Both the position numbers and the translations under genes were made by a program. DNA of 12,475 bases from Bifidobacterium breve. Its GTDB lineage: Bacteria; Actinomycetota; Acidimicrobiia; Acidimicrobiales; Ilumatobacteraceae. Below the pieces are notes generated by a model. The model saw only the letters and a program-made list of their open reading frames with translations, did no database searches and was not told where the DNA came from. Where the stretch lies: the NCBI GenBank assembly GCA_945889575.1, contig CAMDBY010000030.1:1-12475 (forward strand). Reading direction: 5' to 3'. This document shows, piece after piece, positions 1 to 6,022 of the stretch (its first letter is position 1; each line of letters starts with the position of its first letter).

Positions 1-134
1 CTCTACAACCTAAGAATTAGGCTGCGAGAGCGAACTGCTCGTTGGCAATTCTGTTTTTTGCCCCGTTTAACGAATCTGAGCAATTCGGGTCGCACGTACG
101 AACAACGAAACTGGTGTCGAAACCTGTCAGCCCC
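1..134 (-). ncRNA. ssrA: tmRNA (ssrA), 5' part, runs off the left edge
   Basis: Read on the minus strand, the RNA opens with GGGGCTGACAGGTTTCGAC, the typical 5' acceptor strand and start of a one-piece tmRNA. It rescues stalled ribosomes together with SmpB and adds a degradation tag. An mRNA-like stretch ends in codons for ...FALAA followed by TAA (stop at 17-19). The best tag reading is ANEQFALAA (codons 46 down to 20). Its GCC resume codon lies at nucleotide 89 of the RNA, against nucleotide 90 in E. coli, and it follows an A-rich run after the first pseudoknot as in E. coli. A longer in-frame reading AKNRIANEQFALAA starting at 61 is possible but less likely. The tRNA-like 3' half lies outside the window. 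The ORF that reads through here on the plus strand is not a gene. Confidence 0.93.
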
Positions 135-189
135 ATTGTTTTTGGTGAGGCTTCAGTGTAGGCCACCGGTCTGCCACAAATACACGGGG
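135..189 (-). promoter_or_regulatory. putative ssrA promoter region
   Basis: This 55-bp gap between the vapC stop and the tmRNA 5' end holds a -10-like TACACT on the minus strand (155-160), 20 nt upstream of the mature 5' end. That would leave a leader of about 13 nt for RNase P to remove. No convincing -35 was seen at 17-bp spacing, so the hexamer is a tentative call. Confidence 0.35.
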
Positions 190-576
190 TTATTTGAGAA
201 GGATGATTTCGGTATTGCGTTGTGCGGCCTTTGCCATGCGTGCATCGGAGGTTATGAGGGGCGTGTAAGTGGTCTGGGCGAGTAGGACATAGGTTGCGTC
301 ATAGGGCGAGAAATTCTTGGTCATTGCCCATAGCTCGCGCCGATATACAGACATTGTGAACAACTCGATTTGTAGGCCTTCAAATCGAGTCACGATGCGA
401 TTCACGAGGTTGGTCGGAATGCGTTTTCTGATGGCCAGTTTTCGAATTCCACTGAGGAATTCGGGCACCAAAATTGCGGGGGCAATGAGATTGTCGTCTA
501 AGAGGTTTTGATGACTACTGAATTCGTCGGGGTACGCCAACAAGTTGATAAGTGAAGATGCATCGACTGTTTTCAT
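190..576 (-). CDS. vapC: VapC-like PIN-domain toxin ribonuclease
   Basis: 128 aa, the usual VapC length. The PIN-domain acidic residues are all present: D5 in VDASSL near the N-terminus, E39 in VPEF, D93 in SPYDATYVLLA and D111 in ITSDARM. These bind Mg2+/Mn2+ in an endoribonuclease active site; known VapCs cut tRNAs or rRNA, but the target here cannot be read from sequence. The start codon overlaps the stop of the upstream antitoxin by 4 nt (ATGA, 573-576), which means translational coupling and a bicistronic vapBC operon. The gene ends 55 bp before the ssrA 5' end and is read in the same direction, so readthrough into ssrA is possible. No truncation or missing catalytic residue is seen, so the toxin is probably active. 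Confidence 0.88.
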   Translation of the reverse strand: MKTVDASSLINLLAYPDEFSSHQNLLDDNLIAPAILVPEFLSGIRKLAIRKRIPTNLVNRIVTRFEGLQIELFTMSVYRRELWAMTKNFSPYDATYVLLAQTTYTPLITSDARMAKAAQRNTEIILLK

Positions 577-815
577 CGTGCATCTCTTTCGGCACGCAGT
601 TCATCAATAAAAGCTTGACGTTCTTCCGGCGTCGATTTGAGTCCGGTGGGGTGTGCGAATACCTCGTCAAGCCATTGGGTATGTTTTTGTCGATTGATCT
701 CTTGCTTGATTGCTTCCAGGATGACATCGCCAATCGTGCATTTTTGTAGATCGGCAATTTCACGAAGCTGATCGTGGAGTTCCTGAGGGACGTTCTTGAC
801 TTGAATTGCGGGCAT
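573..815 (-). CDS. vapB: VapB-type ribbon-helix-helix antitoxin
   Basis: 80 aa starting MPAIQVKNVPQELHDQLRE. This is the classic opening of FitA/VapB-type ribbon-helix-helix antitoxins: a beta strand, then two helices to about residue 45. The charged C-terminal part, about 46-80, should wrap the toxin. I chose the ATG at 813-815 because the family begins exactly there; an in-frame ATG at 881 would add 22 unconserved residues across the operator. There is no Shine-Dalgarno. A -10-like TACATT (minus strand, 822-827) ends 6 nt before the ATG, which suggests leaderless translation. The double repeat at 826-845 is the likely autoregulatory operator. The protein neutralises VapC and, with it, should repress the operon. 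It lies between smpB and ssrA. Confidence 0.87.
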   Translation of the reverse strand: MPAIQVKNVPQELHDQLREIADLQKCTIGDVILEAIKQEINRQKHTQWLDEVFAHPTGLKSTPEERQAFIDELRAERDAR

Positions 816-821
816 GTTTGG

Positions 822-845
822 AATGTAGCATGCTTCTAGCATGCT
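822..845 (-). promoter_or_regulatory. vapBC promoter and operator
   Basis: Two copies of TAGCATGCT sit at 826-834 and 837-845, offset by 11 bp, about one helical turn. Each contains the self-complementary octamer AGCATGCT, and the pair together forms a larger near-palindrome centred at 836. This suits cooperative binding of ribbon-helix-helix dimers on one DNA face. The putative -10 TACATT (822-827) touches the first repeat, so binding would block RNA polymerase. The repeats are seen directly; the regulator assignment is inference. Confidence 0.65.
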
Positions 846-869
846 GACGGATTGTTTCATGCCTGTATG

Positions 870-882
870 TGTGCGAGGCACA
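870..882 (-). terminator. weak hairpin downstream of smpB
   Basis: TGTGC and GCACA can pair around a 3-nt loop, starting 11 nt past the smpB stop. There is no T tract on either strand. It may slow or end smpB transcription, but it is short and could be chance. Confidence 0.2.
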
Positions 883-893
883 ACCGTGTTTGG

Positions 894-1370
894 CTAGATC
901 ATGCCTTTGCGTTGTCGGCCAAGAGAGCGTTGCATTTCACGTTGTACATCGCGTTCGGCAATGACTTGACGTTTGTCGCCTTTGCGACGACCACGGGCAA
1001 GCGCAAGTTCAACTTTGACTTTTCCGTCAACAAGTTTGATGGCCAAGGGGACAAGAGCCAAGCGTTCGCGTGCAACGCGATCATGGAGGCGTTCAATTTC
1101 TGAACGATGCAACAACAGTTTGCGAGCGCGGTCTGGGTCGTGTGCTCCGGCACCCACGGCAAATCGGTACGGGGAGATATGAACGCCATCAAGCCACATT
1201 TCACCATCAATCACTCGGGCGTATGCGTCGACCAATTGCACCATGCCCCCGCGCAGGCTTTTCACTTCACTTCCGAGCAGCACAATGCCAGCCTCAACTA
1301 CGTCGAGAATCTCGTAGTCGTGCCGCGCCTTGCGATTGGTCGCCAGATTGGTGTTAGGGCTCTTTGCCAT
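894..1370 (-). CDS. smpB: SsrA-binding protein SmpB
   Basis: 158 aa, normal length for SmpB. It binds the tRNA-like part of tmRNA and delivers it to stalled ribosomes. Recognisable pieces are the NRKARHDYEI opening strand (about 12-21), GSEVKSLR (33-40), the LVDAYARV and VHISPY strands, LLLHRSEI, and a basic C-terminal tail rich in R and K (about 125-158) that folds in the empty mRNA channel. The tail reads RGRRKGDKRQVIAERD where many homologues have KKLYDKR, a mild variation. The ATG at 1368-1370 gives the canonical MAKS start. It is divergent from mec across 35 bp. Its partner gene ssrA lies downstream on the same strand, but with vapBC in between. Confidence 0.96.
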   Translation of the reverse strand: MAKSPNTNLATNRKARHDYEILDVVEAGIVLLGSEVKSLRGGMVQLVDAYARVIDGEMWLDGVHISPYRFAVGAGAHDPDRARKLLLHRSEIERLHDRVARERLALVPLAIKLVDGKVKVELALARGRRKGDKRQVIAERDVQREMQRSLGRQRKGMI

Positions 1371-1405
1371 ATGGGTACCGAAGCGTACCGCTAGCCTTCG
1401 GGGCG
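1371..1405. promoter_or_regulatory. overlapping divergent promoters, smpB / mec
   Basis: Only 35 bp separate the two start codons. On the plus strand TAGCCT (1392-1397) ends 8 nt before the mec ATG; on the minus strand TACGCT (1382-1387) ends 11 nt before the smpB ATG. No Shine-Dalgarno is obvious for either gene, so both mRNAs would be leaderless or nearly so. A short inverted repeat, GGTAC (1374-1378) and GTACC (1385-1389), lies within. No clear -35 elements were found. Confidence 0.4.
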
Positions 1406-1828
1406 ATGTCAGAGTCTCTTTCTCCGCAACTATTTGTCCCGTCCGGCGCCATTAAGGCAATGGCAGCGCATGCGTATCACTGCTTTCCTGAAGAGGCGTG
1501 TGGCCTTCTTATTGGTGATCGCAGCCTGAATCGCGTTGCCCGGTTTGTGGCGTGCACAAACGTGGCCCACAGCGCCAAGGTGTACACCATTGACCCGAAC
1601 GAGCATTTGCGTGCCGAACTTGCTGCTGAAGCTGAAGGGTTCGACATCATTGGGTGCGTTCATAGCCACACCCACACAGACCCGTACCCAAGCCCTACGG
1701 ACGTGGCTCAGGCGCCAGATCCTGACTGGCACTACATCATCGTCAGCCTGAAGCGGGGAGCGCCCGAATCGCGGGCCTACCGCATTGTGGGCGAGCAGAT
1801 CTTTGAAGAGACCATCGTTCCCTTGTAA
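1406..1828 (+). CDS. mec: Mec-type JAMM/MPN metalloprotease
   Basis: 140 aa. It carries a complete JAMM zinc motif: E30 in PEEACGLL, then H86 and H88 in the HSHTH segment, S96 and D99 (H-x-H-x7-S-x2-D). In mycobacteria the homologue Mec+ cleaves newly made cysteine from the C-terminus of the sulfur carrier CysO. The immediate downstream gene is cysM, as in that pathway, but the cysO that normally sits between them is absent. The start was set at MSESL (1406) because the ORF's first ATG at 1364 lies inside the smpB start and the extra 14 residues look unconserved. No Shine-Dalgarno is obvious; a -10-like TAGCCT lies 8 nt upstream. A general deubiquitinase-like or other JAMM role is the alternative. 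Confidence 0.86.
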   Translation: MSESLSPQLFVPSGAIKAMAAHAYHCFPEEACGLLIGDRSLNRVARFVACTNVAHSAKVYTIDPNEHLRAELAAEAEGFDIIGCVHSHTHTDPYPSPTDVAQAPDPDWHYIIVSLKRGAPESRAYRIVGEQIFEETIVPL

Positions 1829-1855
1829 TCAAAGGAGTGACAAGTAACTAAGGGA

Positions 1856-1884
1856 GTGACAACTCCGGAATCAAAGGTTACAAT
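1856..1884 (+). promoter_or_regulatory. strong candidate promoter for cysM
   Basis: GTGACA (1856-1861) and TACAAT (1879-1884) are each one mismatch from consensus -35 and -10 hexamers and are separated by exactly 17 bp. This is the best sigma-70-type promoter in the window. Transcription would start near 1890-1892, leaving a leader of about 73 nt before cysM. A direct repeat GGAGTGACAA (1834-1843 and 1853-1862) and a repeat AATCAAAGG (1827-1835 and 1869-1877) flank and overlap it and may bind a regulator. Confidence 0.65.
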
Positions 1885-1892
1885 TATGACCA

Positions 1893-1946
1893 GAGTTGTC
1901 GGGAATAGCCCGAGAGCCCGATGGGTTACATGAGGTAACCCGACAA
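1893..1946 (+). promoter_or_regulatory. structured 5' leader of cysM, class unknown
   Basis: Several pairings compete here. TTGTCGGG (1896-1903) can pair with CCCGACAA (1939-1946), 8 of 8. GGGTTAC (1923-1929) can pair with GTAACCC (1935-1941) around a 5-nt loop, 7 of 7, sharing the CCC at 1939-1941 with the first stem. CGGG (1900-1903) can also pair with CCCG (1909-1912). The Shine-Dalgarno AGGAGG (1953-1958) lies just after and ends 5 nt before the cysM ATG. The layout fits a regulatory leader or mRNA-stabilising structure. I recognise no known riboswitch family. The 19-bp inverted repeat at 1923-1941 could instead be a protein operator. Confidence 0.45.
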
Positions 1947-1963
1947 AGCCATAGGAGGCGCAC

Positions 1964-2950
1964 ATGCCCATTGCTGATGTCCGCCGAAATGGTGGCTCCG
2001 TTTTTGTAATGCAGAATTCGCTCGAACTAGTGGGCAATACCCCAATGGTTGATGTGTCGATTCTGTCGCCGAACCCCAATGTGCGCTTAGTAGCGAAATT
2101 GGAAAGCCAGAACCCGTTTGGTTCTGTGAAAGATCGCATCGCGAAATCAATGATTGAAGACGCAGAGCGCACAGGCCGTTTGGTTCCTGGTCAGCGCATT
2201 CTTGAACCATCGTCTGGCAACACCGGAATCGCTTTAGCTGCCATTGCAAAAATGAAGGGCTATCCGATCACGATTCTCATGCCGACATCAGTCAGCATTG
2301 AACGACGTCAGATGCTCGAAGTGTTTGGTGCAGACATCATTCTCACTCCTGGTGAAGAAGGATCGAATGGCGCGGTGAGTCGTGCACAAGAGATGGCTGC
2401 ACAGCATCCTGAATGGTGCTTCTTGTATCAATACGCAAACGATGCAAACCCACGTGCACATTATGAAGGTACTGGCCCAGAGATCTGGCGCGATTGCCCT
2501 GAAATCACTCACTTTGTTGCAGGGTTAGGCACAAGCGGAACTTTGATGGGTGTCGGAACATTCCTTAAGCAACAAAACCCAGACATCAAGATTGTTGCTG
2601 TTGAGCCTCCACTCGGTGAGCGCGTTGAAGGATTGCGCAACATTGAAGATGGCTACATTCCGCCAGTGTTCGAAAATTGGCACGGACGTGATGTTCTTGA
2701 CCGCAAGCGTGTTGTTCGTCCTCGTGAATCCATTGAATGGGCACGTCGATTGGTGCAAGAGTGCGGAATCTTTGCGGGTATTTCTGCAGGAGCATCACTT
2801 GCTGGTGCAGTGAAAGTCGCAGGCGAAATCAACGAAGGAACCATTGTGTTCATCGTGTGTGATGGTGGCTGGAAGTATTTGTCGACTGGTGCGTACACAG
2901 CAGATCTTGATGAAGCTGAAGCAAGCGCCGAAAAAATCATCTACTTCTAA
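1964..2950 (+). CDS. cysM: Cysteine synthase CysM, CysO/O-phosphoserine type
   Basis: 328 aa, PLP fold-type II. LVGNTPMVD (22-30), SVKDR with the PLP lysine K57, and PSSGNTGI (82-89) are the standard motifs. It follows M. tuberculosis CysM along its length, including HFVAGLGTSGTLMG (183-196) and a C-terminal GGWKYLSTGAY (301-311) that closes the active site. R225 (in GLRN) aligns with M. tuberculosis Arg220, the residue that reads the phosphate of O-phosphoserine, so the likely substrates are O-phosphoserine and thiocarboxylated CysO rather than O-acetylserine and sulfide. The start at 1964 has a strong AGGAGG 5 nt upstream; this adds 15 residues before MQNSLELVGN compared with the family. 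It ends immediately before the convergent EamA gene, with no spacer. Cytoplasmic. Confidence 0.93.
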   Translation: MPIADVRRNGGSVFVMQNSLELVGNTPMVDVSILSPNPNVRLVAKLESQNPFGSVKDRIAKSMIEDAERTGRLVPGQRILEPSSGNTGIALAAIAKMKGYPITILMPTSVSIERRQMLEVFGADIILTPGEEGSNGAVSRAQEMAAQHPEWCFLYQYANDANPRAHYEGTGPEIWRDCPEITHFVAGLGTSGTLMGVGTFLKQQNPDIKIVAVEPPLGERVEGLRNIEDGYIPPVFENWHGRDVLDRKRVVRPRESIEWARRLVQECGIFAGISAGASLAGAVKVAGEINEGTIVFIVCDGGWKYLSTGAYTADLDEAEASAEKIIYF

Positions 2951-3775
2951 TTAGCGACCAGCAATGAGAACGCCGAGTCCGGCAACCACGATGCACGCAG
3001 CAAAAACGCGACGCTTCATATCTTTTTCGCCAAGGTAGCGAGTGCCCACTAGTGCAACGATGACAACGCTTGATTCGCGCAATGCGGTGACATAGCCGAC
3101 GGGCGCCTTTTGCACTGCAATCAGCACCATCCAATAGGTAGCAACGGATGCAATGCCTGCAACACAAAATCGTTTCCATGTTGAAGCGAGCGCAATCGCC
3201 ATGTCATGACGTCGACCCGTTGCGAGACCATACGCTGACAAAGTCACCGCTTGCAGTGTTGACTGAAATAACGGATACAAGTTGCCACCCATGTGTCGGG
3301 AGCCATAACTGTCGATCACGGAGTACGCACCGATTGTTACTGAGACCATCAGTGCTGCAACAACATGTTTGTTGTCGGACGGTCCCGCGAGAAGCAGAAT
3401 TCCAAGAACTGCAATGCCGATCCCGACGAACATCAAAACTGATAAGTGGTCGGACAAGAACAGAATGCCGCCGATTGCGGCGAGAAGCGCACCTGTGCCG
3501 CGGGCAATGGGATAGGCCACTGAGAAGTCGCCGAGGTTGTATGCACGAGCAAGAAACACGGCATAGAACGAATGAATCACGGCACTTGCAGCAAGGGGCC
3601 ACCATGCAATGTTGTGGGCTCCGCCGAGGCCAACAAGCACTACCGCACATATGATTCCGGCACACGTCATCTGGCCCCACAGGGCAATCCATCGGTCTTC
3701 GCTTTGCTTTACCCATAGGTTCCAGCCCGCGTGTAACACTGCTGCTGCAAGGGCGAGAAGTGTGGCAGCGAGCAT
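2951..3775 (-). CDS. EamA/DMT-family membrane transporter
   Basis: 274 aa, almost wholly hydrophobic, with about ten membrane segments in two EamA halves. It opens MLAATLLALAAAVLHAGWNL, then AYPIARGTGALLAAIGGILF in the first half and ALRESSVVIVALVGTRYLGE in the second. Such proteins move metabolites or drugs across the inner membrane, often outward; the substrate cannot be told. The start at 3773-3775 gives family length, while the open frame upstream to 4120 runs antisense through murI and is not coding. No Shine-Dalgarno; TAGTAT (minus, 3784-3789) ends 8 nt before the ATG, consistent with leaderless translation. The stop codon touches the cysM stop. It sits between cysM and murI, so an amino-acid exporter is conceivable but unproved. 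Confidence 0.85.
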   Translation of the reverse strand: MLAATLLALAAAVLHAGWNLWVKQSEDRWIALWGQMTCAGIICAVVLVGLGGAHNIAWWPLAASAVIHSFYAVFLARAYNLGDFSVAYPIARGTGALLAAIGGILFLSDHLSVLMFVGIGIAVLGILLLAGPSDNKHVVAALMVSVTIGAYSVIDSYGSRHMGGNLYPLFQSTLQAVTLSAYGLATGRRHDMAIALASTWKRFCVAGIASVATYWMVLIAVQKAPVGYVTALRESSVVIVALVGTRYLGEKDMKRRVFAACIVVAGLGVLIAGR

Positions 3776-3805
3776 GAGATACGATACTACGCCTAGCCTG
3801 AAGAG
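3776..3805. promoter_or_regulatory. overlapping divergent promoters, EamA gene / murI
   Basis: Thirty bp separate the start codons. Minus-strand TAGTAT (3784-3789) ends 8 nt before the EamA-gene ATG; plus-strand TAGCCT (3794-3799) ends 6 nt before the murI ATG. The two hexamers are 4 bp apart, the same spacing as in the smpB/mec gap. A weak GAAGAG precedes murI. -35 boxes were not recognised. Confidence 0.4.
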
Positions 3806-4627
3806 ATGACCGGGACTAACAATCGCCCAATTGGGATGTTTGACTCCGGCTTCGGAGGGCTCACTGTTGCCCGCGCGGTGATCGATGTATTGCCATCCGA
3901 AGACCTTGTGTACATCGGAGACACGGGTCGATACCCGTATGGCCCCAGACCAGCTGGTGAGGTGCGTGAGTTTGCACGCGAGCTCGCATGGAGTTTGGTT
4001 CACGACCACAACGTGAAAGCAATTGTTGTTGCGTGCAACACTGCATCGGCTGCAGCATTTACCGAATTGTCTGGGGAACTGCCCGTACCTGTTGTCAGTG
4101 TTGTCGAGCCTGGAGCACATGCGTTGTCGTTGGCATCGCGATCAAGGCGTGTTGGTGTTATCGGAACTGTCGGCACAATTTCATCGGGTGCGTATCAGCG
4201 AGCACTTGCCGATATCGATTCTTCGTTGTCGTTAACTGCATGTGCATGCCCAGGATTTGTCGAATTTGTCGAACGCGGGCAGACAAGTGGAGACGAAGTG
4301 ATGTTGCTTGCTGAACGCTTGCTGGCACCAGTCGTTGTAGCCAATATTGATGCGCTACTACTGGGTTGCACTCATTACCCATTCTTGTCTCGCGTCATCA
4401 GTGAAGTGATGGGCCCAGACGTAGTGCTGGTCTCTAGTGCAGACGAAACGGCGTTCGCCCTTGCTGTGATGCTTGACGCATTGAACCTCCGGTCTTCATC
4501 GCGTGCCGACGGACATCACACGTTCTTGTCATCGGGAGACGTTGAATGGTTTGCAGATTTCGGGCGCAGATTGCTCGGACCAGAATTATCTTCGGCAAGT
4601 CCGTGGAAACGATCAAAAACCGACTAG
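3806..4627 (+). CDS. murI: Glutamate racemase
   Basis: 273 aa, usual length. MurI interconverts L- and D-glutamate without a cofactor and supplies D-Glu for peptidoglycan. The two catalytic cysteines are present: C77 in VVACNTASA and C188 in LLLGCTHYP. The substrate-loop motif IGMFDSGFGGLTV (9-21, with D13 and S14) and IGDTGRYPYG (37-46) are intact. In mycobacteria it occupies the same cluster between cysM and rph, supporting the call. The start at 3806 gives MTGTNNRPIGMFDSG, appropriate for the family. A -10-like TAGCCT ends 6 nt upstream, so the message may be leaderless. It is followed after 31 bp by rph. Confidence 0.97.
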   Translation: MTGTNNRPIGMFDSGFGGLTVARAVIDVLPSEDLVYIGDTGRYPYGPRPAGEVREFARELAWSLVHDHNVKAIVVACNTASAAAFTELSGELPVPVVSVVEPGAHALSLASRSRRVGVIGTVGTISSGAYQRALADIDSSLSLTACACPGFVEFVERGQTSGDEVMLLAERLLAPVVVANIDALLLGCTHYPFLSRVISEVMGPDVVLVSSADETAFALAVMLDALNLRSSSRADGHHTFLSSGDVEWFADFGRRLLGPELSSASPWKRSKTD

Positions 4628-4658
4628 ACATAATGCGCCCACTACAAAGGAATAAGCC
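4628..4658 (+). promoter_or_regulatory. rph promoter candidate and ribosome binding site
   Basis: CATAAT (4629-4634) resembles a -10 and would start transcription near 4641. AAAGGA (4646-4651) is a good Shine-Dalgarno 7 nt before the rph ATG. This contrasts with the several leaderless-looking starts in the window. Readthrough from murI is also possible. Confidence 0.45.
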
Positions 4659-5420
4659 ATGACACGACCAGACGGACGCGCAGTAGACCAACTGCGACCT
4701 ATTTCATTCCAACGCGATTTCACCGACATGGCTGCCGGTTCGGTCTTGGTGTCATTTGGTCGTACCCGCGTGTTGTGCACAGCATCGATTGATGAAGATG
4801 TGCCGCGTTGGATGAAGGGCTCTGGCAAAGGATGGGTGACAGCTGAATACTCGATGCTCCCTGGTTCGTCGCCAGAGCGCGTAGATCGCGAAGCTGCCAA
4901 AGGTAAGCAAAGCGGACGCACTGTAGAAATTCAGCGACTCATTGGCCGCTCGTTTCGTGCGGCATGTGACATGCGTGCATTAGGGGAGCGTCAAGTTGTT
5001 GTTGACTGCGATGTGTTGCAGGCAGATGGGGGAACTCGTACTGCAAGTATCTGCGGTGGCTTCATTGCTTTGCACGATGCAATGACACGTTTGGTGCAAA
5101 ACGGTTCAATTAAAGAAAATCCACTTCATTCATATGTTGCGGCAATCTCTGTAGGTATTTGCAACGGAGTTCCGGTTCTTGACTTGCCATACATCGAAGA
5201 TTCATCTGCAGAAGTAGACATGAACGTTGTGATGTTGCGTCCAGCAGCCGGTGGCGAAGCAAAGTTTGTAGAAGTGCAAGGCACGGCAGAAGGCGTTGCA
5301 TTTTCTCGTCCTGATCTTGATCAGTTGTTGGGACTTGCAGATATCGGTCTTGGCCGTATCTTTTCGTTGCAGTCAGATCTTTTGGCAGAGGCACCTGTGT
5401 CTCGCCCGATCTCGCGATAA
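4659..5420 (+). CDS. rph: Ribonuclease PH
   Basis: 253 aa, full length. RNase PH is a phosphate-dependent 3'-5' exonuclease that trims tRNA precursors and acts as a hexameric ring. Motifs are RPDGR at 3-7, KGWVTAEYSMLPGSS (57-71), SGRTVEIQRLIGR (85-97, phosphate-binding region), QADGGTRTAS (121-130) and EDSSAEVDMN with the metal-binding aspartates near the C-terminal third. It starts at an ATG with a clear AAAGGA site and is followed after 8 bp by rdgB, so the two are probably one transcript. The pairing rph-rdgB is widespread in bacteria and matches mycobacterial Rv1340-Rv1341. Confidence 0.97.
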   Translation: MTRPDGRAVDQLRPISFQRDFTDMAAGSVLVSFGRTRVLCTASIDEDVPRWMKGSGKGWVTAEYSMLPGSSPERVDREAAKGKQSGRTVEIQRLIGRSFRAACDMRALGERQVVVDCDVLQADGGTRTASICGGFIALHDAMTRLVQNGSIKENPLHSYVAAISVGICNGVPVLDLPYIEDSSAEVDMNVVMLRPAAGGEAKFVEVQGTAEGVAFSRPDLDQLLGLADIGLGRIFSLQSDLLAEAPVSRPISR

Positions 5421-5428
5421 CTAGCGCT

Positions 5429-6022
5429 ATGCGGATCGTGTGCGCAAGCGCTAACCCGCACAAAGTTGAAGAACTTGCACGGATGTTGCCGTCGTGGGTT
5501 GATCTCGTTGCGCGTCCCTCAGATATTGGCGACATTGATGAAGATGCTCCAACGCTCGAAGGCAACGCCATCATCAAGGCTGTTGAAGTTGCCAACCATG
5601 CGTCTGAGTGGGCGATAGCTGATGACACCGGCCTGGAAGTTGAGGCTTTGAATGGGGAGCCTGGTGTGCGAAGTGCTCGTTTTGCAGGAGAACAGGCGAC
5701 GGATGCAGAGAACCGCGCATTGTTGTTGGCGAAACTTGACGGAGTAACAAATCGGTCTGCTCGGTTTCGAACAGTGGTGGCACTCGTGTCATCAAAAGGC
5801 GATATTCATTTTGTTGGCGGGGAATGTGCAGGAACAATTGCAGAATTGGAAAGCGGTGCCGGCGGGTTTGGGTATGACTCGCTATTTATTCCTGCAGATG
5901 GCGACGGACGCACCTTTGCAGAAATGACAGGGCCAGAAAAAGACGCTGTGTCGCATCGTGGTCGTGCTCTCGCTCAAATACCAGATTTGCTTGCACGAAT
6001 TTTTGGGTTACCAACCCCGTAG
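5429..6022 (+). CDS. rdgB: RdgB/HAM1 XTP/dITP pyrophosphatase
   Basis: 197 aa, family length. It hydrolyses dITP, XTP and ITP to the monophosphates, keeping deaminated purines out of DNA and RNA. The substrate-binding SANPHKVEE (7-15), the catalytic ADDTGLEVEAL (64-74, with the conserved aspartates), GYDSLFIP and SHRGRAL near the C-terminus are all seen. The ATG at 5429 gives the standard MRIVCASANPHK opening. There is no Shine-Dalgarno and only 8 bp after the rph stop, so translational coupling to rph is likely. The last 15 bp overlap the 3' end of the convergent D-threonine-aldolase-like gene. Confidence 0.96.
   Translation: MRIVCASANPHKVEELARMLPSWVDLVARPSDIGDIDEDAPTLEGNAIIKAVEVANHASEWAIADDTGLEVEALNGEPGVRSARFAGEQATDAENRALLLAKLDGVTNRSARFRTVVALVSSKGDIHFVGGECAGTIAELESGAGGFGYDSLFIPADGDGRTFAEMTGPEKDAVSHRGRALAQIPDLLARIFGLPTP

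Noticed and set aside
58..285. 75-codon plus-strand ORF over ssrA and the end of vapC
   Set aside because: It lies antisense to a clear tmRNA and PIN toxin and has no recognisable protein features.
1364..1405. mec start at ATG 1364
   Set aside because: It overlaps the smpB start codon and adds 14 residues that look like translated promoter sequence.
1886..1938. Tiny leader ORFs before cysM (15 codons from 1886; 5 codons from 1921)
   Set aside because: The first begins before the predicted transcription start; neither has cysteine codons or a clear ribosome site, so a cysteine attenuator is not supported.
1905..1946. SAM-I (S-box) riboswitch, suggested by GCCCGATG in the cysM leader
   Set aside because: Only this short word matches; the conserved GGCAACC, kink-turn and 4-way junction are missing.
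3148..3716. 168- and 170-codon ORFs within the EamA gene
   Set aside because: Cys/Arg/His-rich shadow frames over a clear membrane protein.
3776..4120. N-terminal extension of the EamA gene to 4120
   Set aside because: The extra 115 residues are hydrophilic, run antisense through murI, and would double the family's N-terminus.
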